Of a stretch of 64,000 nt of DNA, positions 1-11,729 are shown piece after piece. The translations under genes and the position numbers were made by a program. Origin of the DNA: Linepithema humile. Its lineage: Eukaryota; Arthropoda; Insecta; Hymenoptera; Formicidae. Location of the stretch: positions 11,401,001 through 11,465,000 of the forward strand of contig NC_090135.1 of the NCBI RefSeq assembly GCF_040581485.1, given 5' to 3'. A model generated the notes under the pieces. It saw nothing but the letters and a program-made list of their open reading frames with translations, was not told the origin of the DNA and ran no database searches. Numbering within the stretch: position 1 is the first letter of the stretch; the number at the start of each line of letters is the position of its first letter.

Positions 1-3000
1 ACGGACAACTTGGTAGACTTGATAAGTGGATTAGGAGTACCCAAGCAGAAAATCTTGATAACCTTGCCGGCAAACGCATACAAATTCACATTGAAAGATG
101 AGGCTGAGAACGCTCCTAGATCAGAAACCACGGAAAAGGAGCCTATACCGATTGATCGTAAACAAGTGCGATATAACATCTCTCTTTTTTTTCTAACTCT
201 GCACTGTCTTTCAATCGTAGTAATATAGCTAAGAAGAATGAATCTGTTAAAGATTGCAAATCTATTCTCAAACTAACCAATCTCTATCGTAGCTCTGCGA
301 AGCCATAAACAATGGAGAATGGACCGTGGAGCGAGATGAAGATCTTACAGCGCCGTACGCATTTCAAAATAAGACGTGGATTGCTTTCGAGGATAAGATT
401 TCGGTTGGAATAAAGGTGCGTACGCGGATTTCTTTATTATTTTACTTTATTATCAAAATCAATCACAATACTATGACGCCATTATATAGAATATTAATCG
501 CATAAAGTGACAATTAGAAAGTTATTAAAATAATTAAGTTATTAGGGAATAAATTGGAAAAAATAAAAAAATTTTAATATAAATTTTTCATCAATCATTT
601 TTATTAACATACAAGAATGAAATTATATAAAACGATTTAATAAAAAAATTTTACTTTGTTATTCGTTATTTTAATCGTTATTCTATCTCTTTATTCAGCC
701 TTTGAAAGGCAACCAATTTTCCATTATGTATAATAGAATATCTGATTTCAGGGGAAGTATGTATTGTTGCGCGATTTGGCAGGATTAGCAGTGCGAAATA
801 TAGAAAACGATAAGAAAACTGAGTGCGAAGAACCGCTCACGCAAGAAATTTATCATTCCTTCGTCGAATTTAGAAGGAAATCGAGACAGGCCGTACTTAA
901 TGCATTGGAAGACGAGCTTCATGTGTGTTAATTTACTTTATATTTTACATTGGATCATTTTTCTTATTCTAATTTGTTGGAAATTTCAGCAAATGCAATT
1001 TTCATACCCAAACCAAGCAAAAACATCCAGCTTCCGTGTTGTTCGCGTAGTAGATACAGAGGGACATATCAGAGCTGTCCGCGAAAGCACGCAAACCGAA
1101 TTCGTCTGTAGAAGACAAGGCTATTTTGTCCATCCTAAGAGTTGTAATAGGTAATAATTATTTAAGTAATTCAATTTAATTGTAAGCAGATTTGAGTATG
1201 CATACAGTAAATATTACTTCATCACAGATTCTATCGCTGTGTGAAATTCAATCAAGCCGTGGAGGACTATTCCGTTTTCGAATTTGATTGCCCGGCCGGT
1301 TTGTCGTTTGACGAGCGCACGGAGGTTTGTGTCTGGCCAGGATCCTTGCCTGAAGGCTCACCGTGTCCTGGCAGCAGCGAGATCGCTCCTGTTGCACCAA
1401 AGAGATTCGAATGTTCTCAACCTGGCTATTACGCGGATCCACAAAACTGTCGTTGGTTCTTTGCTTGTATGGACTTAGGTGTGTTACACAATTTAAACAT
1501 TACATAATTGAAAAAAATATTGCAGTAGTAGAACGTACTTATATAATTTTTAATATTTAATGAATCTTTTTTAATATTTATAAAAATAAAGTTCTTCAAA
1601 TATTTTTATAATTTTCATCATTATGTGATGTCATTTTTATACTAAATTTGTATTTAAATAATTTTAATTCTATTAATTTAATTTACAATGTTTAGTTCTA
1701 ATTATAAATTGAATAAATATTATTATACACGATTTATATCGATAGGTGAATCGGAGTTAATGGCGTTCGAGTTTCGCTGTCCTTACGGCTTGGTGTTCGA
1801 CGAGAAAAAATTAGTATGCGAATGGCCATGGTTGGTTTCAGCTTGCTCCGGCTCTGGATCTGCCTATACTAGAGCGGAATACGATTATAAGGGACACACC
1901 GCAGAAATTTCTAGTGTCGGTGTTGGCGGTTATGTCACCGGTGGTTTACCCGAATATTCCACCACAGCTGGAACGAGTTATTCTAACGTAGACTATTCTA
2001 AAACAACCAATACTCATGGAGCAAGCTATTTTGGATCTAATACAGGATATTTCGACGGACATGGTATCTCGACTTCTGGAAATAAAGCAATTTCTGGATA
2101 TGGATTATCCAGTACAGCTGGCGTTGATTATTCTAAATCACACGAGCACGGAGGATCGGTATCTTCTATTCCGACGTATACCGATGCACATAGAATAAAT
2201 ATTGGTTTTGTATCTCCAAGTATCAATGTAGCGCAAGGTGCCACGGGATATTCTGCGTCCAGTGATACAATCGGTAGTACTGTTTCTGCCGGGCAACCTG
2301 ATACCAGATATTTTGTGCCTACTGATGGAATCAATACTGAATATGCCAACACTGGATCACTGCAAGGAATTAGTGCAGGTTTTCCGGGATCTACAACAGG
2401 ACAGTTTGCCGGAACCGTACAAAGAGGTCATACAGAAAAACAAGGTGTGACACATTTCGGAACATCTGGATTAAGTTATTCAAATTCTGTGGGAGGATAC
2501 ACAGGAAGCGTTAGTACAAGTAATCCGACAGCAGGTTCAGTGAGCTATTCGAAAACGCCAGGAGCGAGCTATCCAGAGTTGCCTGTCGGCATCCACGGAG
2601 GCTCTGCTGGTCCGAAATATGTCGGATCGACGAATGTATACGCAGACTCCGGCACGTTTAATACCGGCAGTTATTCAGCTTCTACCTCAAAATCCGGAAT
2701 AACTTCGGGAATTTCCGCTGCCTCCGAGTATACCGGTGGTATCGATAACAGTCATTTTGTAAGCGGTAGCACACCATATTCAGGAGTAACAGGTACTTCT
2801 ACGACAAGAACAAGATATAACGACGAGCAGGGTTACACAATTCCCGTATTCATACAGCAAGAAGAACCGATCTATCCCTCGATTAAGCCAACAGGAGGAG
2901 TCAGAATTAGCGGTCATATTGGAACAATTCGAACAAGCGGAGGCAGTGCGACAAGCAGCTACGAGAAAACGGATTTCACGAGGCCGCATTTAAATGTCAG

Positions 3001-5740
3001 CGTTTTCGGCAGTCAGATTCCTACCGGCTACGATATTCAAAGAGGCACCACCGGTACAATTCTGTCTGGAAGCAGCAAAGAAGGAAGTATCTTTACCGGT
3101 GGCTCGTCTTCAGAATCTGCTTTCAGCTACGGAAACATTCCTGGAACGATATCAACTCCCACTGTTAAACAAGACGTTTTGACGATCAGTGGTCAACCTA
3201 ATTATATCGCTACTTCTTCCGGAACACCGGGATACGTAATTAACAATGGAGTGAAGACCGTAGAATCATCTCATTCCTTGTCATACGGAACGCCGACGCC
3301 TGCAATTTTGTTCAACGGCCCTTCAATATCCGACGTCATTCTGAAAGGTATCACACCGGGTGTGGTTGTTTCTGGACAAACCGCTCCGGGAATATCCGCA
3401 GGAAGTTCCATTCAACAAGGAATCATCGAGAGTTCAACCGACAGAGCATACGTGTCGCAATCAGATGTAACTCGTCATGATATCAGAGGTGGCGAAGCCG
3501 CTACAAGAGGGTCGGTAACTTATTCAAGCGGCACTTTAAGCGGAGGATTAAAACCAACGAGTTCTCAAGGCTATAAACCTGATGGAGAATATAGCGCAGC
3601 TCCTTACGATACCGGCAAATATACAGAGAAAGACATTCCGGATTATAGATCGAGCAGCTCCATTTTTCCTGATTCTATTATACAAGGAAATAGAATAGAG
3701 AGCAATAGAGGTTTTAGCGCGGGTTCCACTTTTACCGGTGCGTATGATGGTCCGTCCACCGCGGCACCGGGATATTCTTCAACCAAATCGGCTGTTTTCA
3801 CACCAAGCGGCTTCACAAAGACCGGTCCGACCAGAACAGGTATAACCACTGCCATTCTCGGAGGTGGAGGTAGCTATTCAGTGAGTACGGGTGAACGTCG
3901 GCCTACTTTGAATCCTGAAAATATTAGCGAAAAGGCATTCCAAGGTAATGTCGGATATACCACTTCCGGTTATTCGTATCCCAAGCCGAGCGTTCAGCTC
4001 GGAACCAGCGATGCAACGTTTTCCTCAACGCCGATTTCATCGACTGAAATTAATTTACCCGGCTCGACAGCTGCGCCAAGTCGCGCGAATTTAGAACCAG
4101 GTACTCCCGGCTACTCGTATCCTAAACCAGCTATTCAGCTTGGAACTAGCGACGTCACGCTTTCCTCAGCACCGATTTCATCGACTAATTTTCCTATTGC
4201 TACGCCTACGCCATTCCTGATCAATGTGCAGAATGAATCACTGGATGTGTTTAAAACTAAGATACCTACAGTTAGACCTATAATTTACACCACTGAACAT
4301 CCAGATATTTATGGAACAACTCATTTTGAAGCGGCTAGAATCCCGACCGTCAGGCCTGTCGTTGACACCGATTATAAGAAAATAGCTGTCCCTACGAATA
4401 TTCCAGTGTCAGTATTGCACGATTTTACTCAACGGATCGACGGCTCACAGACTGCATCGGTATCCACGTCTAGTTCTTTCCAGCAGACCGATTCGAGCGG
4501 TCAGAAAGACTATAGTTCCTTCACTTCGTCGCCTCCGTCTTTGGAATATCTTCCTGCACAGTCAACTGCAAGACCTGGCGCAATTGCATCTACCACGAAA
4601 TACGATATACCTACTGCGCGACCACAGCCGTCCATTGGAGTAACATACAAACGACCTTCGCCAGTCTCTGATGTTACGTACAAAAGTCCTTCGCCAACTA
4701 CCTTTAGACCTTATTATTCCGATCAAAGATTTTCGACGTCGCCGTTCTTGAAAACAACCTCGAACGACGGCTCGCCGACAAACTTGGATATTCCGAGAGA
4801 TAAAATTGACAAAATGATTACAAATTATGGCAGAGGCACTGTCAAGTACTCGCCGAGCGTGTACGATACTTACGCAAGCTCAGAATTCGATTCGACTTCG
4901 GGTAATAAATTCTCTACATCATTATCGTCTACGAAATCATCGTTCTCCGGACAGACTGGCGGTACTTTTGCCATTACAACATCGTCCGGCCTCGCACCTT
5001 CTTCGTACGAGGTCACCACGAAGTCGCCTGAAAATAAGGGCAAGGTCATCGTTAAATGGAGCGATCTTCATCCGCTTCTTCTAGGTAAGCTCGGAGCAGA
5101 GTGCACATGCAAGGCTGACCCCTTCGCTACTCTTCGCGGTCCGGGAAAGAACCTGATCGCGTCTTCAAGGGGCAAAGTGGATCTTGCGAACTACGACGAA
5201 TCTGAGATCTACGTTGATCTCGAAAACGACAGCTCTTCCGAAGAGGACGATTACATTACCAGTTACCACGATTCTTCGCAGCCTTACAAAATTAGTCCGC
5301 TCGAGACGACGACGGATTCGACCAATGTACCGTCATCCTCTTATTTGCCTTCGCTTAACGTCGGCAGAAGAAACATTGCTCCCGCAATAGATATTCGCGC
5401 AGATGCAAAGAGTGATACACTTAGACGATCTTCCGGATTCCAGGCTGGTCGTCGAACTGGCAAAAAATTAGAAGATGAATATTCACAGAATTCTGCTTCC
5501 TACGAGGAAGACGATCCTGATCAGATTATTGACGGTGCCACCAACTGTGCCAGACCGGGTCTCTTCAGGCATCCTAATCTCTGCAATAAGTTCTACGCTT
5601 GTCACTGGGACCAGTGGAAGAAGAAGTTTACGCTTCACATCTTCAATTGTCCTATTCATTTAACATTTGATTCAAGCGTGAGCGCGTGCAATTGGCCAAG
5701 CAAGGGTCCAGCTTGCCAAGCCGGCAATTTATTAGTGTAA
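1..5740 (+). CDS. GH18 chitinase-like protein with three peritrophin-A (CBM14) domains and mucin-like region (5' partial)
   Basis: The coding region enters from the left edge. Exons read: 1-165, 293-415, 752-922, 990-1150, 1228-1478 and 1746-5740 (stop TAA); all joins keep frame. The first three exons resemble the C-terminal part of a glycosyl hydrolase 18 barrel (GLGVPKQKI, then LCEAINNGEW, PYAFQNKTWIAFEDK), but the usual end of the fold is altered. The DxxDxDWE catalytic motif would lie upstream, so activity cannot be judged. Two six-cysteine CBM14 domains follow (exons 4-5 and 5-6), then about 1,000 residues rich in Ser, Thr, Gly, Tyr and Pro, an acidic stretch, and a third CBM14 (about 5547-5725) at the C terminus. 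CBM14 domains bind chitin, so a secreted cuticular or peritrophic matrix protein is inferred. The nearest insect parallel would be the long Ser/Thr-rich chitinases; orthology to a named gene is not established. Confidence 0.85.
3968..4192 (+). repeat. Internal duplication within the mucin-like region
   Basis: Two copies of a roughly 28-codon unit begin at 3968 and 4109. They encode GYSYPKPSVQLGTSDATFSS and GYSYPKPAIQLGTSDVTLSS, each followed by a P-I-S-S-T stretch. Other short echoes nearby are IPTVRP (twice) and VTYK-(R/S)-PSP (twice). Confidence 0.85.
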
Positions 5741-5815
5741 ATTCCTTATTATAGGCACTTTTCATAGAGCGATATCTCGGCGTCTTTTTCATTTTCTCGC
5801 GATTTTAAATTTTAT

Positions 5816-5825
5816 AATAAATAAA
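5816..5825 (+). terminator. Overlapping poly(A) signals of the chitin-binding gene
   Basis: Two overlapping AATAAA hexamers (5816-5821 and 5820-5825) lie about 75 bases after the stop codon at 5740. This is the expected place for a 3' end. Confidence 0.6.
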
Positions 5826-7440
5826 AAGATTGTAGATATTGAAACATAGATTTAAAGTATTTCGGAAAATTAATTTGTTGTCACGAATAATAAGATGTTG
5901 CAGGAGGTTTATCGTTAAATAATGAACAATTACTTTCGCGTAGTTTGTGGTCTTTCAGCTTCGGATTGATTGATAATTTCGTTTTGAGTTCATCTCGTCG
6001 TTTATCTTGAGACCCAGATCCTCAAAGGACCGTATATTGAATAGCGTTGATAAATATCTCATTGAAATGAATCTTTTAGCATCAGAGAGTGGAGAGAATA
6101 AGAAGGTTGAGACTTGAGATGCAAAGAGGAGGCCAAATTCAAGGTAATCGAGGTATAGGCTACGGGAAAGCGTTGTCAAAGTGAAAGTAGTCCGTGCTTG
6201 TCGATCCAAAACGTAAAAAGTCACCGAGTATCAGTGTATATAACTCGTATTTCTATGTTCTAAATTTATGTAAATATTGAATAAATTACCTAAAAGCCTT
6301 TATCTGCTCATTAATATAATAATAATAACGATAATGATAGTAATAAGATAAAGAACAACAATAACAATATTATATTATGTATTTTCGTCTGATAAAATTA
6401 TCAACGCGTCAAAAATCAAACAAGGAATATAAATAAATGACAACATTTATTTCTTATTTAATTAAAATTTGTATTATAATTTAAAAATTTATATTAAAAT
6501 TAATATTATTTAATTAAAACTAAATCAATTTTATATTTGATATAAAAAAGATGATATTATAAAAAGTGATGCGCAATCTCGATATAAATATAAGCATTTT
6601 CTACTGCAAGTCACATCCAATCACATTGTCTTCCGCCATTTCATTTTGCGTAATGATATCGATAATACGTTATGCATAATTGATATATTCTTCCTTAATC
6701 ATTAAATTCCGCTTTTCTTTCCGGGTTTCTTAACTTCCTGACATTCCTTCGAAATAATTATTTGAGACTTACCTTAATTTTCTATGTTCTCCGCTATCTT
6801 TTCTTCAATATTTTCACAAAATACTATTTATTCATTGCTTGTTAAGGAAATCTAATATCTTCTTTCTTACGATTCTTATGAGCTTTTGAATATCGTGCCA
6901 TTTGTCGAGCGATTAATTAAATGCCGTTATAATTTTAATAAATTTCGTAATTAAAATGTATTTGTGTTTATTACCATATCGATTTCCTTTCTCTTTTATT
7001 AAAATAGTGTTATTATTTTATTACTATTTTATATTATAGAAGTTTCAAGTTCTGACAAAAATAAAATATATAACTATCTTAAATATGTATTTTCCAAAAA
7101 TCATACATTATATATTTATATTCCTTCATTTTTAAACTCTTTCACTTTAATAATCGACCTATTAAACACAGTTTTCAAATAGAAAGATTGATTGCCGCTT
7201 ATTGTTCAATTATACCTTTCTGACTAAGCCAGTCATATAAAAAAATTAGATAATTATTCTCAAGTTTTACTTTCTTCCTGCTGAAGATGGAAAGTTGTCA
7301 TTTTATTACTATTTTACCAATTAATATGCCAATTGGTGCGTGGAGAGGGGTTCTTTCTTTTCGCGATTACCAATCAGCGAGAAAGAGAGCATTCACGGTG
7401 AATGGACGGAGAAGCAAAACGAAAGAAAAGGCTGTTACCA
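5826..7440. other. Intergenic AT-rich DNA, no gene seen
   Basis: Both strands were read; there is no convincing exon, only short AT-rich frames. The first part may still be 3' UTR of the upstream gene, because further AATAAA-like hexamers occur near 6280. Confidence 0.5.
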
Positions 7441-7473
7441 GTGCGCGATTCACTAGTTCGGGCTAGGAGGTGA

Positions 7474-7502
7474 TATAAAGGCGCACGGGGACCTGATTCA
7501 GT
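7474..7502 (+). promoter_or_regulatory. TATA box and arthropod initiator of the C1q-like gene
   Basis: TATAAAG at 7474-7480 is followed by a TCAGT initiator at 7498-7502, its A 26 bases after the first T of the TATA box. About 75 bases of leader then precede the donor GTAAGT at 7579. The spacing is slightly short for a TATA/Inr pair but workable. Confidence 0.6.
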
Positions 7503-7576
7503 CTGATTTGTCTGTAACCCAGAAGAACCAGCCTGATAGCGAAAAGCCCGTCGCTGCCACACCACTTTTTACCATC

Positions 7577-9681
7577 ATGTAAGTCTATCGTTATTTCGTT
7601 ATATAATTAACAGTGGATTATTTTAATACTATCAAGTGTCGATCGTAATGCACGCTTATCCCTACGTAATGTATGTAACTCCTCTCTTTAAAATATCTAA
7701 ATTTATATTCCTAACGTCAGTATTATTATTCATAAGCCAGTTTCGAGTTATATTATGCACTATTGCAGCAATAAGAATATAATAATCATTTATCTTGTAA
7801 TTGGCTTGCAAGTCCGGTTAATCAATCAACGCAAACAATTTGCCATTGTTAGAGTTTCAAGTTTTCTCAGTATATTATACTAGCAGTAAAACAGAAAAAA
7901 TCAATACTTGTGTCACTGAAATAATTTCAACTTAAATAAGGAACATTCACAGTTGAAAAGCAAGTTTAAAATGCGACTACACAGCGCGTCTCATAATCAG
8001 CAAGTTAACTTTTGACTTCGGTCGCGTGCATCATATCAAATTATTGTGCTTTCCTTTGATGGCAAAAGTTGAATTTTATTTTGTTTCCTAAACTAACTTT
8101 ACATTCTGATATTTAAAGTAGCAACAACTATTTAAAATTGCCGATGCGATTATATTTGCAACTGCAACTTTTGAATATAATAAATATAAATATAATAATA
8201 TTAAATATAATTATAATGAAGATCATTTAAAATTATTATTGCAAAAATTTTACAAAACATTTTTAACTAACTTATTGTACATCGATATAACATAAAATAA
8301 ACATAATAAGTATAAAGGCATTGCCTAGAATCTTTTATATGCCAATGTACTTACACGAACGTTGATAACAATAACCTTCAGTCGCATCCAAGAAAGAGAT
8401 TGTATGAGGAAATAAAAAAAATGAAAAGTTCGCGATGTGACTTTACAAAGGGAGAAAGGAGAGATATAAGAGACGGACGAGCTATTGGAGACTCGGCCGA
8501 GAAGTAGCCGCGAGCAGTGAAAGTAGCGCGAACCAAGTGAACTTTACCGGGGAATGGTCGCACTGGTGATTAAACGTTAGTTGAGCGAAAAGAAACGATA
8601 CAAGCGCAAAAAATTTCTTCGCACGCCTACATGAAACATTATATAAGAACAGGTCGCCTTGACTGCATTCGTGCCACGATGTTGAATGTCCGAGTATCTT
8701 TTTTCGCACGGTTTCAAAGTGCGATGCAGAATTTATTTCACTTCACAGATTGATTCAGAACTCCGTATCCGAAACTTCAACTAATTAATTATTAATTCAA
8801 TGTTAATTACAAGAAAAATTCAATTTTTTTAAGGAATATCTAAATAGAATTTATAATTTACTTTTCATTATTCATTCAAATATTTGTACTTATAAGTTTG
8901 ATTCAATCAATTTGCTGATAGATTTATTTACTTGCATGAATAGGGTGGTGTGGGCGGTGCTGATATTGGCAGTGGCCGCGTTGATCAATGCAACAACATC
9001 AGATTCACCGGAAAATTCTCCTGGTATCACTACGATCGGCTCGAAGAAATTGGCGACTGCCGCCGATTGCGCCGGGGTCGTCGCCTTCTCCGCCACTCAA
9101 GGCTCAGTGAATGTGAGTTAATATCGCAATTAACAATCTTACGTTTCAGCAATGAAATATATGACGAGTAGAAATCTGTGACCTAACAGATAATTCGACT
9201 TATTTGCTTCAAGAAAACAACACTTCTAAGCTGAAAAAAAAGAACATACCGTTTTGTTCCTTAAAATTACGTTCCGTCAACACTCTGCAGCTCGATAAAA
9301 AAATTGTTTCTCGCAAAATTGATGACAAGTGTCACTAACTAGAACATTTTACCTACGTAGGACACTAAACTCATTCTCGCCGAGACTCTGGTGGACAAAG
9401 GTGTCGGTTATGCGGCGCAAACGGGGATCTTCACCACGCATTGTCCAGGCCTCTATCAATTCAGCTTCGCCGGGTACGGTAGTATGGATCTGCGGTTGAC
9501 ACTGAAACGCAAAGTAAATAAGTCCGACAGCTGGAAAGCGGTTGTCGGTGCTGGTCCAGGCGGAGGAAGCAATCTTGTCCTGTTGGACGTCGAAGCCGGC
9601 GATCAACTTGCCGTCTTCGTTGAGTCCGGGAAAATCAACGACGGAGCGACATTCACAGGTCATCGTGTTTACAAAAGATAA
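7577..9681 (+). CDS. Small secreted C1q-like (TNF-fold) protein, split start codon
   Basis: Three exons are read. The leader exon ends at 7578 with AT; the intron starts GTAAGT at 7579; exon 2 (8944-9112) begins with G, so splicing makes the ATG. Exon 3 is 9361-9681. The product is 163 aa. It opens with a clear signal peptide, MVVWAVLILAVAALINA, and a short linker. The C-terminal domain looks like C1q: VAFSATQ at its start, then GIFTTHCPGLYQFSFAGYG (the G-x-F...P-G-x-Y-x-F core), a glycine-rich turn, LLDVEAGDQLAVFV and a final F-T-G-H strand. Secreted short C1q-like proteins occur in Hymenoptera; ligand and role are unknown here. An in-frame ATG at 8936, just before the acceptor, would give nearly the same signal peptide if transcription began inside intron 1. 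Confidence 0.82.
8461..8570 (+). promoter_or_regulatory. GC-richer island, possible alternative promoter or leader exon
   Basis: Inside intron 1 of the C1q-like gene a TATAAG (8465-8470) starts a GC-richer stretch ending at a GTGATT donor-like site (8565-8570). It could be an alternative leader. A transcript continuing from here into exon 2 could use the in-frame ATG at 8936. Nothing else supports it. Confidence 0.2.
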
Positions 9682-9773
9682 GCTGGATCATTTTCAAATC
9701 AATCATCAGTAAAACAAAATCGAAAATCACATACCAAAAGTAACTCTAACGAATAATCAAAGTTTAAATATTC

Positions 9774-9801
9774 AATAAAATTTCGGAAAAAAATCAATAA
9801 A
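9774..9801 (+). terminator. Poly(A) signals of the C1q-like gene
   Basis: AATAAA occurs at 9774-9779 and again at 9796-9801, 93 and 115 bases after the stop codon. Confidence 0.6.
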
Positions 9802-10399
9802 CAGAAAAATGTACATTAAAAAGTAACATCTGATAAAGAATTCCGAATTGCGTGATTTGATTATTTTTCTTTTGGCTAGCAATATTTTGCAAATTTGATA
9901 ATAGAATTGCGAAACGTTAAACGATCAGAATTACAAGACATAGATGCAATAAAATCAACATGATTATCAGGTTTTTAAATTATTGGATCTTCACTAATTC
10001 AGTCAAAAATATTTTTAAAATGTTCTTGCAAATATTGTTACAAACATCGAAGACGAAAACTTCTTGATGAATTTAACACTCTGTGATAGCTGTTTTTCTT
10101 TGCTCAATCATTTACTTAATATTTTTTGGTAGAACTTAATAATGCTTTTGCAGAGAACTCAGTAATGCTAAAATTAACAAAATATTCATCTTGTCAACTT
10201 TTTTCCAACAAAATGCTATTCTTTATGTGGTTTATTGTATTGCAGTTATTTTCGATCTTTCGTTGTGCTTATTCTATTCTATGTCTATATTCTACTCTAT
10301 GTCTGTATTAACATTTTATAATACATATTCTAATGTATAATATTTTCTTTCTTCGTAGAAAAAAATTTTAATGATATTTTATAAACTAATACAAATTTC

Positions 10400-11320
10400 T
10401 CTGATTTTTATCTTTTGCTTTGCACTTTCTTCGACCCTATTTTTCTCGTGTTCTTGTACACATTAACTTTCTCCTTGTTCTCTCAATATTTTATTTTGCT
10501 CTATATTTTGCTTTATATTTTTTACTATAATAACATAATTACAGATCGACTTTCCCGGCTCAACACTTGCGTGTCCCTCTTTTCCATATTTCTTTCACTA
10601 ATTATATTTCTAGTCTTTTTTCGTCTTTATTTTGTTTCTTCCTTTGCTAAAATCTTTATATATTTTTCTTCTCTTTCCTATCTTTTTTCACTGGTCAAAA
10701 GTATCTTTGCATTCTTGATTGTCTTGACCAAACTTTGCTTCCAATATTCAAAACTTCTCTACTTTTCTATATTTCTTTTTTATTTAAATCTTTCTCTACA
10801 CTTTCTTCTTTATCTATCTCTTTAAGACTACAATATTATTTCTTTAAACTTCTATCCACCTATTTTATTTCCATACATTACTTCTTTCTACTTTTCTGCG
10901 ATGCTTTCACTCTCATTCTCTTTCTTTCATTTCTTCATCGTAGTTCTACGCTTTCTTGCATTTGACTTTTTGTTCTATTACTTCTAATTCTATTCATTGG
11001 TTTCATTACTATTTTCTATTTTAAATTTATTTTTTCTCATTTTTTAAATTTCTTTTAACACTTTTAAAAAACCTATACGCTATATTTTTCTTGTCAAAAT
11101 TCTCTTACCTGTTTTTTTCCTTTTTCTTTCGTCTCTACATTTTCTGTCTTATATATAATACATTCTTTTTCTATTTAATTCTATTTTCTCTTTTAATCTA
11201 CTTACTGTACATTATTTGTCTATTTATCTTTCTTTTTTTATCTATCTACCTGTTCTGCACTCTGTTTATTCTTCTATCTGTCTATCTATCTGTCAAGTTT
11301 TCGCTATCACAGTAGTTACG
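10400..11320. repeat. Pyrimidine-biased low-complexity tract
   Basis: For about 900 bases the plus strand is dominated by T and C in irregular CTTT/TCTT/TCTA units, ending in a short TCTG/TCTA microsatellite near 11270-11300. Long open frames on the plus strand (for example 10415-10825) give only Phe/Leu/Ser/Ile/Tyr-rich sequence, as expected from composition. It separates the convergent C1q-like and AdSL genes. Confidence 0.75.
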
Positions 11321-11537
11321 TCGGAGAGAAGACTAATTGGCAAAAAAAATTGTAAACAAAAAAGAAATAATTAGTGATTAATTGTGTCAGAGTTGTACAA
11401 TTGACTTATTTCGCTAGTTAACATCGCGGGTATTACGATGATTTTCAACTCAGTCAGTTGTGCAACTCTGAATTAAGTAACGATGGAGAACACGTGCGCG
11501 TATGTGCGGCGAACAGTGCGAATTATTTTTTTATAAT

Positions 11538-11543
11538 TTTATT
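11538..11543 (-). terminator. Poly(A) signal candidate for AdSL
   Basis: TTTATT on the plus strand is AATAAA on the minus strand, about 190 bases downstream of the AdSL stop codon at 11730. Downstream transcription from the convergent C1q-like gene ends about 1.7 kb away. Confidence 0.5.
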
Positions 11544-11729
11544 AAACTTATGAATACAAAAAAAGTATTAACAATGAATAGTTGTACATATGTTTTTGTT
11601 ATCCCTGAACAAATTCGAGCTAATAGCTAATTAGACTCTCGATTTAGCAAAAAAATTTAATGTACAAAGATTTCTTCGGAAAAATAATGAAGAATCTACT
11701 GTAACAATATTAATAATCCCTTTTTCGGG

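Noticed and set aside
9349..9663. 104-codon minus-strand open frame
   Set aside because: Antisense shadow of the C1q-like domain exon, which has clear domain motifs and splice sites.
10415..10825. 136-codon plus-strand open frame, apparently membrane-like
   Set aside because: It is Phe/Leu/Ser-rich only because the DNA is pyrimidine-biased; no splice context or family signal.
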